Assembly: GCA_009829735.1 (NCBI GenBank)
Contig: CM020618.1
Span: 42,112,878-42,176,877, forward strand
Direction of reading: 5' to 3'
Source: Pyropia yezoensis
Taxonomy: Eukaryota > Rhodophyta > Bangiophyceae > Bangiales > Bangiaceae
Length of the DNA: 64,000 nucleotides
The position numbers were made by a program, and so were the translations under genes. Shown one piece after another: positions 10,183-20,617 of the stretch. The notes beneath the pieces are model-generated. The model ran no database searches. It saw only the letters and a list, made by a program, of their open reading frames with translations, and was not told the DNA's origin. Every line of letters starts with the position of its first letter. Position 1 is the stretch's first letter.

Positions 10183-11904
10183 ATGTCTGATAACGAGCAG
10201 AATCCCCCTCAGGGGGAGACGGGAGTCCTGGAGGGCGGTTCATCCGTGACGAAGGAGAGTGCGATTGGAGGCGCTGCTCCTCCACGCGCCCAAGGGGCTG
10301 GAGTTGATGACCTGGCCACCCGTAGGGTGACTACCCGGCTACCCCCGCTGGAAATTGGTTCGGAGGGCCCATCGGGCGAACCGTATTCCCAGCCGCGCGG
10401 GAAGCGCGAGGGAGGGCATTCAACCGGCTTCGGCAATTTTCCTGGGATTCTCCCCTTTGCGGGGGTGGATTCTGAGGGAACGCCCACCCCTCCGGTTCCC
10501 CTCACGGGGGCATCGTCTCCTAAGGAGACACCTCGAGCATTTGTGGCCCCTAGATCGGATACTCCTACGGAGGAATGGAAGAAAGCGATGGTGGAGGCTG
10601 TTAGCGGCCTGCTGACTCCACTCAACCAACGGTTGAGTTTTGTGGAGCAAAGTGTGAAGAAACGGGAGCGCCAGCGTGGCCGGCAGCCCAGTTCATCATC
10701 TGAGTCGACTTCGGATTATTCCGGAGGGGAGGCTTCGCCTCCCGAGCGCCGTCGGCGCCCGCGACCTGTAGTCCGAGCGGTTTCCGCTCAGGCAGGACCG
10801 GGGCGAGTCCCCCTACGGGAGATTCCCCCCAAAATTATTCCGGCAGACGATCGTTATGCGAGCCTGCTGGACTGTGAGACATATGCTCTCAAGAACAAGG
10901 ACAACCGAGTATCGGGAGCCGAGGCCCAAGGCCTGGGTAAGAAGCGAAAGGACCTGGCCAGTATATTTGGTCGCGATTGTGAATGGGGGGGAGACCCTCC
11001 TCTGGGAGTCTTCGAATTTCTTAACCGCTTCGTAAAAGCGGCAAATGATAACGGCCTCTCAGAGGGGCGAGCTTTGCTTCTCCTCCCGGAATTTACTAAG
11101 GATCCCTTGAAGAGGGACCTTTATCGAATTCGCCCGTCCGTCGATGACGGCCGGCGCACTGGGGAGGTGACCTCCTATTTGGAACTGGTGAATTGGCTTC
11201 TGCGCGCGTACGCAGATGAGCATCTCCTGAATGAACAGGAGGCCATTTTTAATGGTGCCTCGCAAGAGGAGGATGAGACAGAGACGGCGTTCCACCGCCG
11301 CCTCATGGAACTCCACGCGAAGTGTGGATATATACAAACCTCGGGCCAGGTCCGAGCCCGCTTCATGCAGGGCACCTGGTGGGAAATTCGGCACGAGGTA
11401 CGGAACTACGTGGCTGACCACCCTCATGCTCCTATTGAGCTAGTGGTACAGTATGCCCAACGGGCAGGAGATTTCCGGCGGCGGGTTCACGCCGCCGCCA
11501 AGGAGTTAAAGGCTAAAGAAGACGCGGAGCGTAACGCTCGCCGCATGGCGCGTCGGGCTCTGGCGGCTGTTACGTCGTCACCCCAGGAGGTGGGGGAGGC
11601 CTCTGGCTCTCCCCGCAAGGATTATCGACCCTCGGGGGGGTCCAGATGGACGGACGGGAAGCGGGAACTCTTCCCCTGCCACGTCTGCAATAGTACCTCC
11701 CACTGGATGTCAAATTATCCACACCTCCCGGAGGCGACTCGAGCACAGATGGCCAAGGCGCGCGCGGAGCGTAAGGAGGCCCGAGACTCCGCCCGCACTG
11801 GCGGGGCAATTGCTGCGGTCACGCCCTCCCCAAAGAGGAAGGTAGATCGACCGAGTTCCCCCAAGGGGAGCTCCTCTGATTCCTCATCTTCGGGAAACGC
11901 GTAA
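10183..11904 (+). CDS. Gag polyprotein of Ty3-A
   Basis: Capsid and nucleocapsid protein of the retrotransposon. The ATG at 10183 (MSDNEQNPPQ) is the first in frame after the leader. The N-terminal ~200 residues are polar and low-complexity. A helical capsid-like region follows (FGRDCEWGGDPPLGVFEFL, LLPEFTKDPLKRDLYRI, FHRRLMELHAKCGYI), then a basic segment and a zinc-knuckle remnant CHVCNSTSHWMSNYP. The knuckle should be C-x2-C-x4-H-x4-C, but the fourth ligand is Tyr here, whereas Ty3-B keeps Cys. The TAA stop at 11902-11904 lies one codon after a G GGA AAC heptamer, predicting a -1 frameshift into pol. Confidence 0.85.
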   Translation: MSDNEQNPPQGETGVLEGGSSVTKESAIGGAAPPRAQGAGVDDLATRRVTTRLPPLEIGSEGPSGEPYSQPRGKREGGHSTGFGNFPGILPFAGVDSEGTPTPPVPLTGASSPKETPRAFVAPRSDTPTEEWKKAMVEAVSGLLTPLNQRLSFVEQSVKKRERQRGRQPSSSSESTSDYSGGEASPPERRRRPRPVVRAVSAQAGPGRVPLREIPPKIIPADDRYASLLDCETYALKNKDNRVSGAEAQGLGKKRKDLASIFGRDCEWGGDPPLGVFEFLNRFVKAANDNGLSEGRALLLLPEFTKDPLKRDLYRIRPSVDDGRRTGEVTSYLELVNWLLRAYADEHLLNEQEAIFNGASQEEDETETAFHRRLMELHAKCGYIQTSGQVRARFMQGTWWEIRHEVRNYVADHPHAPIELVVQYAQRAGDFRRRVHAAAKELKAKEDAERNARRMARRALAAVTSSPQEVGEASGSPRKDYRPSGGSRWTDGKRELFPCHVCNSTSHWMSNYPHLPEATRAQMAKARAERKEARDSARTGGAIAAVTPSPKRKVDRPSSPKGSSSDSSSSGNA

Positions 11905-14900
11905 GGGGCGGTCCCCCTAGAGCTTCTCCCACTACGTCTCCTGATACGGGGGGGCCTAAGAGGATTTTGTGCCGCCCCCCAACGAACAAGCCTGCATTAT
12001 TGGCACTCCCTAAGGGGGTGAAACGGGAAAATGTTATTTGCGCGATTATGCCTTCATCCAGTTATCAGCTGGCTGTACATCTGTTTGCTACTGAAGGGTT
12101 AGAGCATGCTTTGCACGCTGTCCTGGATACCGGCAGCGGGCCCTCCCTGATTCGAAGCTCCTTGCTCCCGAAGGGAATGGGACTCCAGCCCCTAGGGGAG
12201 CTGGAGAATATATTGTACTTTGACCTGAATGGGGGGTGGCTCCCCATTCGAGGAACTGTACGCTTGGGCGTACAAGTGGGAGACCAAGTCTCCTACGTCT
12301 GCTTTGGAGTGATCGATAATATGGCGGTACCCGTCATATTAGGAAATTCATTTGGTGACACGGAGGTGAAAACCATCTCCTGTGAGGACCAGACGGTGAC
12401 CCTCAAGACAGGGATGGTTGTCCCAATTCTCCGGGATATGGAGGATGTGGAAACGGGTCCCATTAAGTGGAACCCTGTGTGCGCTTGTCCACAGGTCAAG
12501 ACAGCAAAACTCACCTTGTGTCACAAGTTGAGGCTGAAGCCTGGGGTTATCTCGCATGTGAAGGTGCGAGGGAATTTCCAAGGCCACGGGATTATTTCCG
12601 GGCAGCCCCGTATCGCCTCCAAGTATGGTGTTCACGTGGCGAACGGCCCCGCGGAACTAAACCGGGACGCCCCGTACACCGTGCAAATGATGAATCCTAC
12701 GCCAAGGATGGTCCGCCTTCCCGTTGGGACGGTGGTTGCGTCAATATCGTCCTATCAGGGACCAATACTGAGCGTCTCTCAAGAAGAGATGCAGAAGCTG
12801 AGCGAAGGTCCTGTGGTGAAAGAGGAGGGCGCCCATTCTGAGGTTGACCTAGGAGAGGTCCCTGAAGCCCTACGTGGCCAGCTCTTGGAGCTGGTGGAGA
12901 AATACAAATCCGTATGGGATGGTACTATTGGACTCATCAAGAATACCGTGCACCGTATACGCTTAAAACCCGGGGCAACCCCGGTAAGGCAACATCCTTA
13001 CAAGGCTGGGCACAAGCATCGCCAGTTGGAAGGGGAACAAGTGGAACGGATGCGAAAACTCGACGTTATTGAACCCGCCGAGGGCGAGTGGGCTAGTCCC
13101 GTGGTAATCGTCCCGAAGTCGGACGGCACGCCCCGGTTTTGTATTGACTACCGGCGGCTCAACCTCGTCACGGTGAAGGATGCATATCCCATCCCAAGGA
13201 TGGATGAATGTTTGGACTCCCTAGGGGAGGCCAGGGTGTTTAGCACCCTAGATTGTAACGCTGGATATTGGCAAATTCCTCTTGCACCAGAGGATAAGCA
13301 CCTGACGGCATTTACGTGTCATAAGGGCATATGGCAATGTACACGGTTGCCCTTTGGGCTCTGCAACGCTCCAGCGACGTTCCAGAGAGCTATGGATATT
13401 ATCCTGGCTGGTGTGAAGTGGCAGACCTGCCTCGTATATTTAGACGATGTTATCGTCTTTTCTCGTTCTGACGAGGAGCACCTGCACCACTTGGAACACG
13501 TTTTGAGCCTCCTCAAGGAGAACGGCGTGTCGCTGAAGGCGTCCAAGTGCCACCTCTTTCAGAGGGAGGTCGACTATTTGGGACATGTCATCCGCCCAGG
13601 GCGGGTGGCCGTGAATGAGAAAAATACCAAAGCCCTCAAGGGGTTGCATTATCCGCGTACACAAACGCAGCTGAAGAGCTTCTTGGGCATGTGCGGGGTA
13701 TACCGAAGGTTTGTCCCGAATTTTGCCCGTATCGCCCGACCGCTGAACGTGCTGACTAGTACGCACCTAGCCAAGGAACTACCTCCTCCGACGGAGGAGA
13801 CTCAAGCGGCGTTCGAGGAGCTTCGCGACTGCCTTCTGAAGCCTCCTATTTTGGCCATCCCTCGGGAGGGAGCCCATTATATTTTGGAGGTGGACGCCAG
13901 CTATGAGCAGCTGGGCTGTGCCTTGCTGCAACAACAGGAGGACGGGGAGTATCTCCCCGTCGGGTAATTTAGTCGGGGTCTGTCCCCGGCCGAGCGGAAC
14001 TACTGTGCCACAGAAATTGAGGCACTCGGAGTGGTATGGTCAGTGACCTACCTGCGTTCCTTCTTGGAAGGATCCGAATTTCTGGTGCGCTGTGACCATT
14101 CTGCCCTCACTTCTGTGATGACAAGCAATAGCCCTAATCGACGCCTTACGGGCTGGAGGCTCCGCTTGGCGGAATTCTCCTACCAAATTAAGCACAAACC
14201 GGGGAAGGACCACAAAGTGGCTGATGCCCTGTCTCGCCTTCCTACGGATGGCTTGGATAGGACACCATTGGATGACCAGATACCCATATTGGCGGTGACC
14301 CGGTCAGCAAAGGCCCTCACAGACCGAAGCCCGAAGGGCCTCGGGAAAATTACGCTTCGAGAGGTCATTGAGGCCCAGGCCTCGGATGAGTTTTGCAAAC
14401 AACGCCGGATGGAGGGGCCTCTCATCCCTCCAAAGGAGGCCCGTTGGCAGCGAAACGCCTTCTTCTTTGAAGACGACGATGGTGTATTATGTCGCCACTC
14501 CCTACTCGGGGGGAATAACCAATGGGTCATCCCGGACACACTGCGGAAGCGTGTTCTGGAAATGTATCATGACGCGCCTACGGCGGGTCATCCGGGTTCC
14601 CGGAAGATGTACAGAACGATGCGCCAGTATTTTTATTGGCCCGCCCTAGTGGCGGATGTATACGGGTATGTTTATAACTGCCCAGGATGCACCAAGAACC
14701 GCATATCGGATAGGAGGCATAAGTCTCCTATGAAGCTTTTCCCCGCCCATGAGCCATTCCAATCGGTGGCCATGGATTTACTGGGTCCTCTTCCAAGGAC
14801 GGAGAATGGGCACACCATGCTCCTGGTGATGTGCGACCGGTTCACCAAACTGGTGAGGGCGGTCCCACTATCGGACACGACTGCCCTTGGGGTAGCCTCT

Positions 14901-15911
14901 GCATTTATCGATTATTGGGTGGCTGCCTATGGCATCCCGGATTCTACTCTGACGGACAACGGACCTCAGTTTGCGGCCGTCTATATCCAAGGAGTCATGG
15001 GGCTCCTAGGGATTTCCACAAACTACACGACTCCGTATCACCCACAGACCAACGGTCAAGTGGAACGGTATAACAAGACAATCATGCGGCAGCTACGGAC
15101 GTATTCGTCCGAGCACCCACGGGAATGGGATCGCTATGTGTCCCTCCTGACGACTGCATATAATATGCAGGTACATTCGAGCACTGGGGTAGCCCCAATG
15201 ACTTTTGTGAGCCCTCGGCGCTTGCAAGCGTCGAATATCGAGCGCTTACCTAAGGTACGCTCTGTGGACACGGAAGAGCCTGACGCCGATACGGCGGCGG
15301 TTCAATATGTGAAGGAAATGCGCCACCTAATCCCCCGGATTAGGAAGAATTTGGATAAGGCCCAAGAGGCCTATAAACGCGTTTATGACGCTGGTATACA
15401 ACAAGAAAAAGAGACTATGTCTCAAGGAGATTGGGTTTATATGAAATCCTATGCTAAGGGGCGGACGAAAATGTCTCCAAGGACGAGGGGACCGTATATG
15501 GTGCTACGCACGGATGGGCAACGGTTTCTTATTGAAACGCCTACGGGAGAACAGACCCAGAGCAAAGACAATATCATACGTGCTCCCCCGCCTAAGGCAG
15601 GGGATCCAGTATGGATGCGGGCACGGGAAGCCCGGGACGCGTTCAACGAATGCCCCGAGGAATCCCCGGGGAAGGACGTGTTCGAACAGATTGTCGGCCA
15701 CCAGTGGGTGGAGGACGAAGACGGGAAGCCCGACTTGGACTTCCGGGTGCGGTGGTTTGGCCACGGTCCCGAAGGGGATACTTGGCATCCCAAGAAGGGT
15801 GTGCCACGGGCTGCTCTCCTGAAGTATGCCCGCAGGCACAAACTCCCCATCAAGGGACGGGACCGAGGGTCCCGACTGTTCCCCCAAGGGGAAACGGAGG
15901 AAGAAGAGTAA
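11880..15911 (+). pseudogene. Pol polyprotein of Ty3-A (protease, RT, RNase H, integrase, chromodomain-like tail), one nonsense codon
   Basis: The pol frame is open from 11880, overlapping gag by about 24 nt, and runs to 15911. Order: aspartic protease (AVLDTGSGPSLIRS, about 12120-12150), reverse transcriptase (FCIDYRRLN, LPFGLCNAPATFQRA, YLDD at about 13437), RNase H (LEVDASYEQLGCAL, RCDHSALTSVM, KVADALSRLP), integrase zinc domain (H-x-H-x-C-x2-C in AGHPGSRKMYRTM and CPGCTKNR), integrase core (AMDLLGPLP, LTDNGPQF, TNGQVERYNKT giving D, D, E), and a chromodomain-like C-terminus (FRVRWFGHGPEGDTWHP). A TAA at 13965-13967 replaces the Tyr expected in the YFSR motif of RNase H, and the same frame continues on the other side. 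This is a single nonsense change in an otherwise intact pol. Confidence 0.9.
11892..11898 (+). promoter_or_regulatory. Predicted -1 ribosomal frameshift site (gag to pol)
   Basis: The heptamer GGGAAAC sits in the gag frame as G GGA AAC, followed by GCG TAA, and fits the X XXY YYZ slippery rule. A -1 slip reads GGG AAA CGC GTA and enters the pol frame, which is open from 11880. A short hairpin (AGGGG, five-base loop, CCCCT) follows the stop. Ty3-B has the same heptamer at the same place. Confidence 0.75.
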
Positions 15912-16055
15912 TAATCAGCCCCCAGACATAAAGGGGGGGGACACGGCGTAGCCAGTCCCTATGGGAAAGGTGGAAACCAACGCAAAACTATCCCTCATCC
16001 CTCCCTCTCGTACGGAAGAAAGAAACCACACGGCACCCCTCGTCGAGGGGAAATA

Positions 16056-17747
16056 CTAATACTCCCACTTCTCGTCAGGATGGGAAGCAGTGAAGTAACG
16101 AGGGCCATGCCCCCCTCCACCGTAAGCTGCCTCAGCGGCACCGCGAAGTGAAAGGCTGGGGACCTGCAACATGGTATCCATGTTGGCCTTCTCCAGTTCC
16201 CGATCCAGGCGCTCTGCGAGCGCCTCCCGAGAGAGTAGTGGCAAAGCCACCGGAGGGATGTCTCGCCAGTCTCCACGGGTGGCGACTATCGCCGCCAGAT
16301 CGTTGGCCAGGCCCGTATACGCCCGACACAACCCCATCACGAGGGAGTCCTCGACAGCATCCCGAAGAGCAGGGGGGAGCGGGTCAAAGACCTGCCCCAA
16401 GGCGGCCACAGTAGTACCCGGGATGGGACGGGGCAACGCCTAGGGCGAGCCCCCCCAGTGGAACGGAGCCACAGGCTCCGGCACAAGAACACGGCGCCCA
16501 CCCGGCGCTCGGATCTCCTCCCCCGGAGAAAAGCTCCGTGGCGGAGGCGGTCTAAAGTACCTGCCGCTGGATGAGCCTGCGGACCCACGCTCTCCATAAC
16601 TCCCCTTAGGGGAGTTTGGCAGCAAGGAGGGACCATACCGCTCCTGGCCAAAACCAGGGAGGCGGGGCCCCTCCTCCTCCATGCGGGCCTCTGGGGTAGG
16701 GACCCGAGTAGTGGACTCCACGCCAGGAGCATAAGGAAGCTCCTCATGCCCCAACCCCTCCTCCAAGAGGAGGGCACCCTCGGAGGTCAAAGACCGTGAG
16801 CACCGGACCAGCAGACGAGGCCGAAAGGGAAGACCCAGATACGAGGGTAACGCCTTACGATGTACCTCCTCAAGGAGGAGAAGAAGAGCCCGAAGAAATG
16901 CCGCCCGGCCAGGGTGGCCAGGGCAAAGGTCGTTAATCGGGCTCTCCTTGAGAACCCGGAGCAGAGGCAGAGGGATAAGCCAGGCATGTCCGTAGAAAAG
17001 GCTGGATGACAACAGTACATCAGCCACCTCGACGAGCCAACAGGCGTTCAGCGTAGCCCTGGCCGCGGAGTCTGGTCCGTTGGCCATAAGCCGACTACCC
17101 CGAAGGGCAACGAGGTTGCCAATCCGCGCGGCCATACCGCGAGGCACCTCGTACTCACGCCACCAGGTGGGAACAACCGGGTAGTACTTCCGCCGGTCTT
17201 CGTGGGTGAAGCCCTCGACCTCCCGCTGCTCCGCACAGGCAAATATGCCATGCCGCCGACGATGGCGATGCTCTGCCAGCGCTTGGCGCAGGAAGTATCC
17301 TCGTGGGCGCTCCCCAATGGAAGGAAGCCGCCCCGGGTAGTAGGCCAGGTCAAAGACCGGCATAGCACCATCCGGCAGAGGAGGGCGGTCACACGCTTCC
17401 TCCAACTGCCGAGCCACCTTCCAGTCATCCGCAAAGCGGAGGACAGGGTAGTCCGTGGGAGTGCCAATGGGGACCTCATATAGGTCCGGGAAGAGATGAC
17501 GGAACGTCGTCCAAACGCCCGCCATACGGCGGGGGTTCACTTGAAGCCAGCGGTTGGTGACCAAGCAGGGAAGAGGATGTGGGTATGGCCACTCCCTCGT
17601 GAAAGGGGTTACCTCCCCGAAGGGGCCAGGCCCCTCCGTGTCCACCAACGGCGGTACAGGAACCTCGGCCGGCGAAGCCGGACCGGCATCACCCCGGCCG
17701 CTCCCGGCGTCGTCCATAGCGACGTCGCCCGGAGCAGCGGGTGGCAT
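16056..17747 (-). pseudogene. Antisense ORF of Ty3-A, unknown protein family shared with Ty3-B
   Basis: This ORF lies between the pol stop (15911) and the 3' LTR and is read opposite to gag-pol. The first ATG is at 17747, with an in-frame stop upstream near 17784. Some 435 codons run to a TAG at 16442-16440, and the same frame continues about 128 more codons to 16056, so it is either split by one nonsense codon or read through. The protein begins with an acidic, Pro-rich segment. A folded part then has NRWLQVNP, FDLAYYPGRLPS, RRRHGIFACAEQ, YYPVVPTWWREYE and a Leu-rich helical stretch (ADVLLSSSLFYGHAWLIPL). The YYPG-to-RRxHG distance (23 residues) is the same as in the antisense ORF of Ty3-B. 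It matches no retroviral envelope, gag or pol domain that I know. I do not assign a function. Confidence 0.7.
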
Positions 17748-18425
17748 CCGCGTGGCCGAAAGGCCACGGGGGGAGGAAGGAACCTACAGGGAAGCGGGTC
17801 CGCCGTCGTCACCCATGGTGGCGCAGTGGTCCGATGACCCCGACGGGGAAGCCATGACTGGCCGCTCTCCAATGGAGACGACGGGGAAAAAAAAAAAAAA
17901 CGTGGATGCTGCCCCCACCCTTAGGGTGAGGAAGAGGGGGATGCACGCTGGCCGGTAAAAGCGAGAGGTGACGAAGGAGGGGAGAAGACGGTGGCCGCCC
18001 TCGCGGCGAGCACCCGTTGAAAACCCCCCTTCCCGGGTCCACCCCAAATGGGTGAGTACCCCTCGCTCCCGGCTAAGCCAGGAGAGCCTGCCCCTCGCGT
18101 GCCCACCCCGTGCGGGCAGGGACGTGGGAGGAGACGGGCTCCATCCTTGTTGCGTCCCCCACCCCTCGGGTGGTGGTTTGGAGGGGGGGGTCTCCACGTA
18201 TCCCGCCTGTCACGCGACGACAGTGGCCACGATTGTCTCCCCAAGGGAGGAAAACCATGGGGCCGAGCTGACCCAATGTCATCCACACCCCCATGGGGTG
18301 GGTACACTCGGCGGTGGGGACGGCATGTTGCCAAGTGGCATTGCCTCCGCCGCCTGTTGGGCACCCGGGAGATTTTTGCCCCGGTGTCTGGGTCGCGGGT
18401 CGCAACCCCCTGGAGGTGTGGGAAG
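17748..18425. other. Ty3-A region between antisense ORF start and 3' LTR
   Basis: These ~680 bp would be the 5' leader of the antisense ORF and the 3' UTR of gag-pol. The stretch is rich in short perfect inverted repeats such as CCCTTAGGG near 17920 and has an A run at about 17887-17900. Minus-strand frames are open but low-complexity and have no recognisable domain. It ends in a purine-rich tract (18412-18425, GGAGGTGTGGGAAG) directly before the LTR, which is the likely polypurine tract for plus-strand priming. Confidence 0.6.
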
Positions 18426-19115
18426 TGTAGGGACCCTATGGGCACTCCACGTGGGGGGACCTCGAAGAGATCGCGTCGTACCCCTGTGCCCACCTTCCTA
18501 GTGAGGAGGACGGGGCCGATTTGGCCCCTTGGGATTTTACTGGCTTCCGATTGGTCCCCTCCTATGGAGATGGGACCGGGTCGCCATTGGTTCTGGAGCC
18601 CATGTTGGGATTTCCAGTGTATGGGAATTTCCCCTGACCGGAATTGGCCATTGGTCAATATTCCGGGATGGGATGCATTTGGGGTTTGGATTTTGATTGT
18701 GTATTTTGCGTGATTGTGAGATTGGGGAGATCTTGAGTGTTGGCACTGATGTCCGGCGGGGCTCCTCTTCCCCGTATCTTGGAGATTCCTGCCCCGCTGG
18801 CAGGGATGATCCGTGGGGGAGGGGGCCCTCCGGACATGTTGGAGGGTTTTGATTGGCTCGCACGTGGCCCGGGTTGGAGGGTTGCTGGGTGCGGGTGAGA
18901 GAGGGTAAGAGTGTGCGTGGGGGTGCGCGTTGCTTCCCCCTTCGAAAAAAACAGACTTGCGTGTGCTTGAACACTGTCGTCCTGGTCGCGGATCCCCGCG
19001 TGAACCAGCCAGGCGGTCGGCGGTTCGGTATCTCTCCTGTCTCCCCGCGTTCTTGGTGGGTTGTTTCTCTGTGTGTTCTGGGTGCTACGCGCCTAAGGTA
19101 CGTAAAACCATTACA
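18426..19115 (+). repeat. 3' LTR of Ty3-A
   Basis: This is the 690-bp partner of 9377-10066. It begins TGTAGGG right after the purine tract and ends TTACA before ccatc. Confidence 0.9.
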
Positions 19116-20321
19116 CCATCCCCCCCCGCGTGGCAGCCCAAGGGCCACAGAGGGAGAGCAGTAAGTGGGGGGTGGGTGGGGAAGGGGGGGGAATGGGTGC
19201 GGCCCCAACCATTGGGGTGGGATAGCTGGGCGAAGAGAGCGAAGAAAAAGAAGAGGAGGGGAGCGGAGGGCACCGAGGCTGTGGTCATGGCGGTGCACCG
19301 CCGGTGGCCTCGCGTCCCGCCGCCGTTGAGCCCACAGGCCCCGCCGCGGCGGCGCCTGCTGTCCAGCGGGCGCACGTGGGCCATTAGCAGCGGGGGACGA
19401 TGCGCCTGGCGCGGGACTGGGCGTGCGTGCGCGCGCGTGGCGCGCGGCCGTCGCCAGTGGCGGCGGGCGGGGGCGCCAGCGCGGCCGCCCGCCGTGCCGT
19501 CGTCAACCACCCCGCCGGAAGGACGCTGCGCCGGCTGCTGCCGCCGTCGGCGCCGGCCGTCCATGTCCCGGCTGGCGCGTTGCCCCCCTTCCCCCCCCCT
19601 CCTCTCCCTCCGTCCCCCCCACCCACCCTTGGCACATCGGCGGCGGTGGCTTTCGCTCCCTAAATCCCCATTCGCAGCCGTCCCGTCAGTCGACAGCCAC
19701 GCGCGCCCCCCCCCCCCCCCCGCCCGACGGGTCGGCCGCACCGTGCGACCGGGCGGCGGTGGCGGCCGGCGACGGCACGTGTCGCCTGCGTAAGGGGGGC
19801 AGTAGGGCGGCCGAGCGCGGCGGCGGCGGCGGCGGCGGCGGCGGGGGCGGCGGCTGCAGCGGTAGTGGCGGCGGTCTGGACTGCGCGACGCTTCTTGCCC
19901 TGCCGCCCGCCCGTGTGGCGCTGCCGCCACCGCCGCACGCAGCAGCGGCCGCGGTGGGCCGGTGCACGGGCGGCGGTCGGTGGTCGGCGGTCGGCGGTCG
20001 GTTGGTGGGCTGCTGCGGCCGGGGTGAGCGCTCCCCCCGCCACCTGTCAAAGAGAGCTCTGCTGGCGTACAAGAAAGGCAATCGCCGTTGGCATGTCTGT
20101 CATAAACAGCACATTCCTCCATGAAGTCCGGTGCAACGTTAAAACATCAGAGCTACTACCTATCTACATAGAGCCACCACTGTCACCAACTGGCGGCACC
20201 AAAGAGATAATGGCGGAGCATGGTACCACTACCCCCTACATACATACTGATGAAAATGATCATTATCATCCTGGGATGCGCTTGTTTTTGACGTCCGCGC
20301 AAAAAAGAAGAACTGCCCGAA
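19116..20321. other. Low-complexity host spacer between Ty3-A and tRNA-Gly
   Basis: The first ~150 bp are G-rich and purine-biased. From about 19300 the sequence is CCG/GGC-rich with overlapping open frames on both strands (one of 345 codons on the minus strand), none with a convincing domain. From about 20080 to 20320 the composition becomes AT-richer and non-coding. A short plus-strand frame near 19400 (MRLARDWACVRARG) might be an exon but cannot be supported. Confidence 0.5.
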
Positions 20322-20392
20322 TGCGCCTTCCGAGAATCGAACTCGGGTCTCGTGCGTGGCAAGCACGTATTCTACCACTAGACCAAAGGTGC
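20322..20392 (-). tRNA. tRNA-Gly (anticodon GCC)
   Basis: The minus strand folds as a complete 71-nt tRNA starting GCACCTTTGGTCTAGTGG. The anticodon GCC is at 20360-20358 in the loop CTTGCCACG, and the T-arm GTTCGATTC and discriminator A are present. B-box and A-box sequences are canonical, so it should be read by RNA polymerase III. No intron is present and CCA is not encoded, as expected for a nuclear gene. The acceptor stem has one mismatch: the third base is A opposite C, where a G would restore pairing. It lies at the left edge of a LINE insertion. Its 5' half and 225 bp of upstream flank are duplicated at 43212-43468. Confidence 0.93.
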
Positions 20393-20617
20393 TTGCAGAG
20401 TCGATTTGTTCACCACGACCGGACTCTATTTCTTAGTGTTAATACACTGTAGCAATATTCTCGTTTTTCTGCTCGTGCACGCGCTTCAATCGGCTGCGAG
20501 GAATGACAATTTAGACTGATGGCCTACTCGCCGTCTCTCCAGCACACGCATTCATTGCCAACGTTGTTTCACTCCGCAAGGGCGGCAGAGGAAGACTACC
20601 GGCTTGACGCTGTTTGA
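20361..20617. repeat. Left 257-bp flank repeat: tRNA-Gly 5' half plus upstream sequence
   Basis: This segment runs from the base just before the tRNA anticodon through about 225 bp upstream of the tRNA gene. It recurs in direct orientation and equal length at 43212-43468. The two copies bracket the LINE exactly: LINE coding sequence starts at about 20618 and LINE 3' sequence ends at about 43211. The tRNA half and blocks such as CTCGTGCACGCGCTTCAATC are almost identical, while the ~70 bp next to the tRNA are clearly diverged. Confidence 0.8.

Larger units (their letters stand above)
9377..19115 (+). mobile_element. Ty3/gypsy chromovirus-like retrotransposon Ty3-A with an antisense ORF
   Basis: The element has two 690-bp LTRs (9377-10066 and 18426-19115) that differ at three positions I could find (9395/18444, 9752/18801, 9821/18870), both starting TGTAGGG and ending TTACA. 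Flanking bases are acatc before and ccatc after, a five-base target duplication with one mismatch. The internal order is PBS, gag, pol (protease, RT, RNase H, integrase, chromodomain-like tail), then a minus-strand ORF (17747-16056) before the 3' LTR. Near-identical LTRs indicate a young insertion, yet pol and the antisense ORF each carry one nonsense codon and the gag zinc knuckle lacks its last Cys. Confidence 0.9.

Noticed and set aside
16056-17747. Envelope gene of an errantivirus-like element
   Set aside because: The ORF is antisense to pol and has no signal peptide or transmembrane segment.
19085-20122. 345-codon minus-strand ORF
   Set aside because: It is Arg/Pro-rich, partly inside the Ty3-A LTR and has a competing plus-strand frame.
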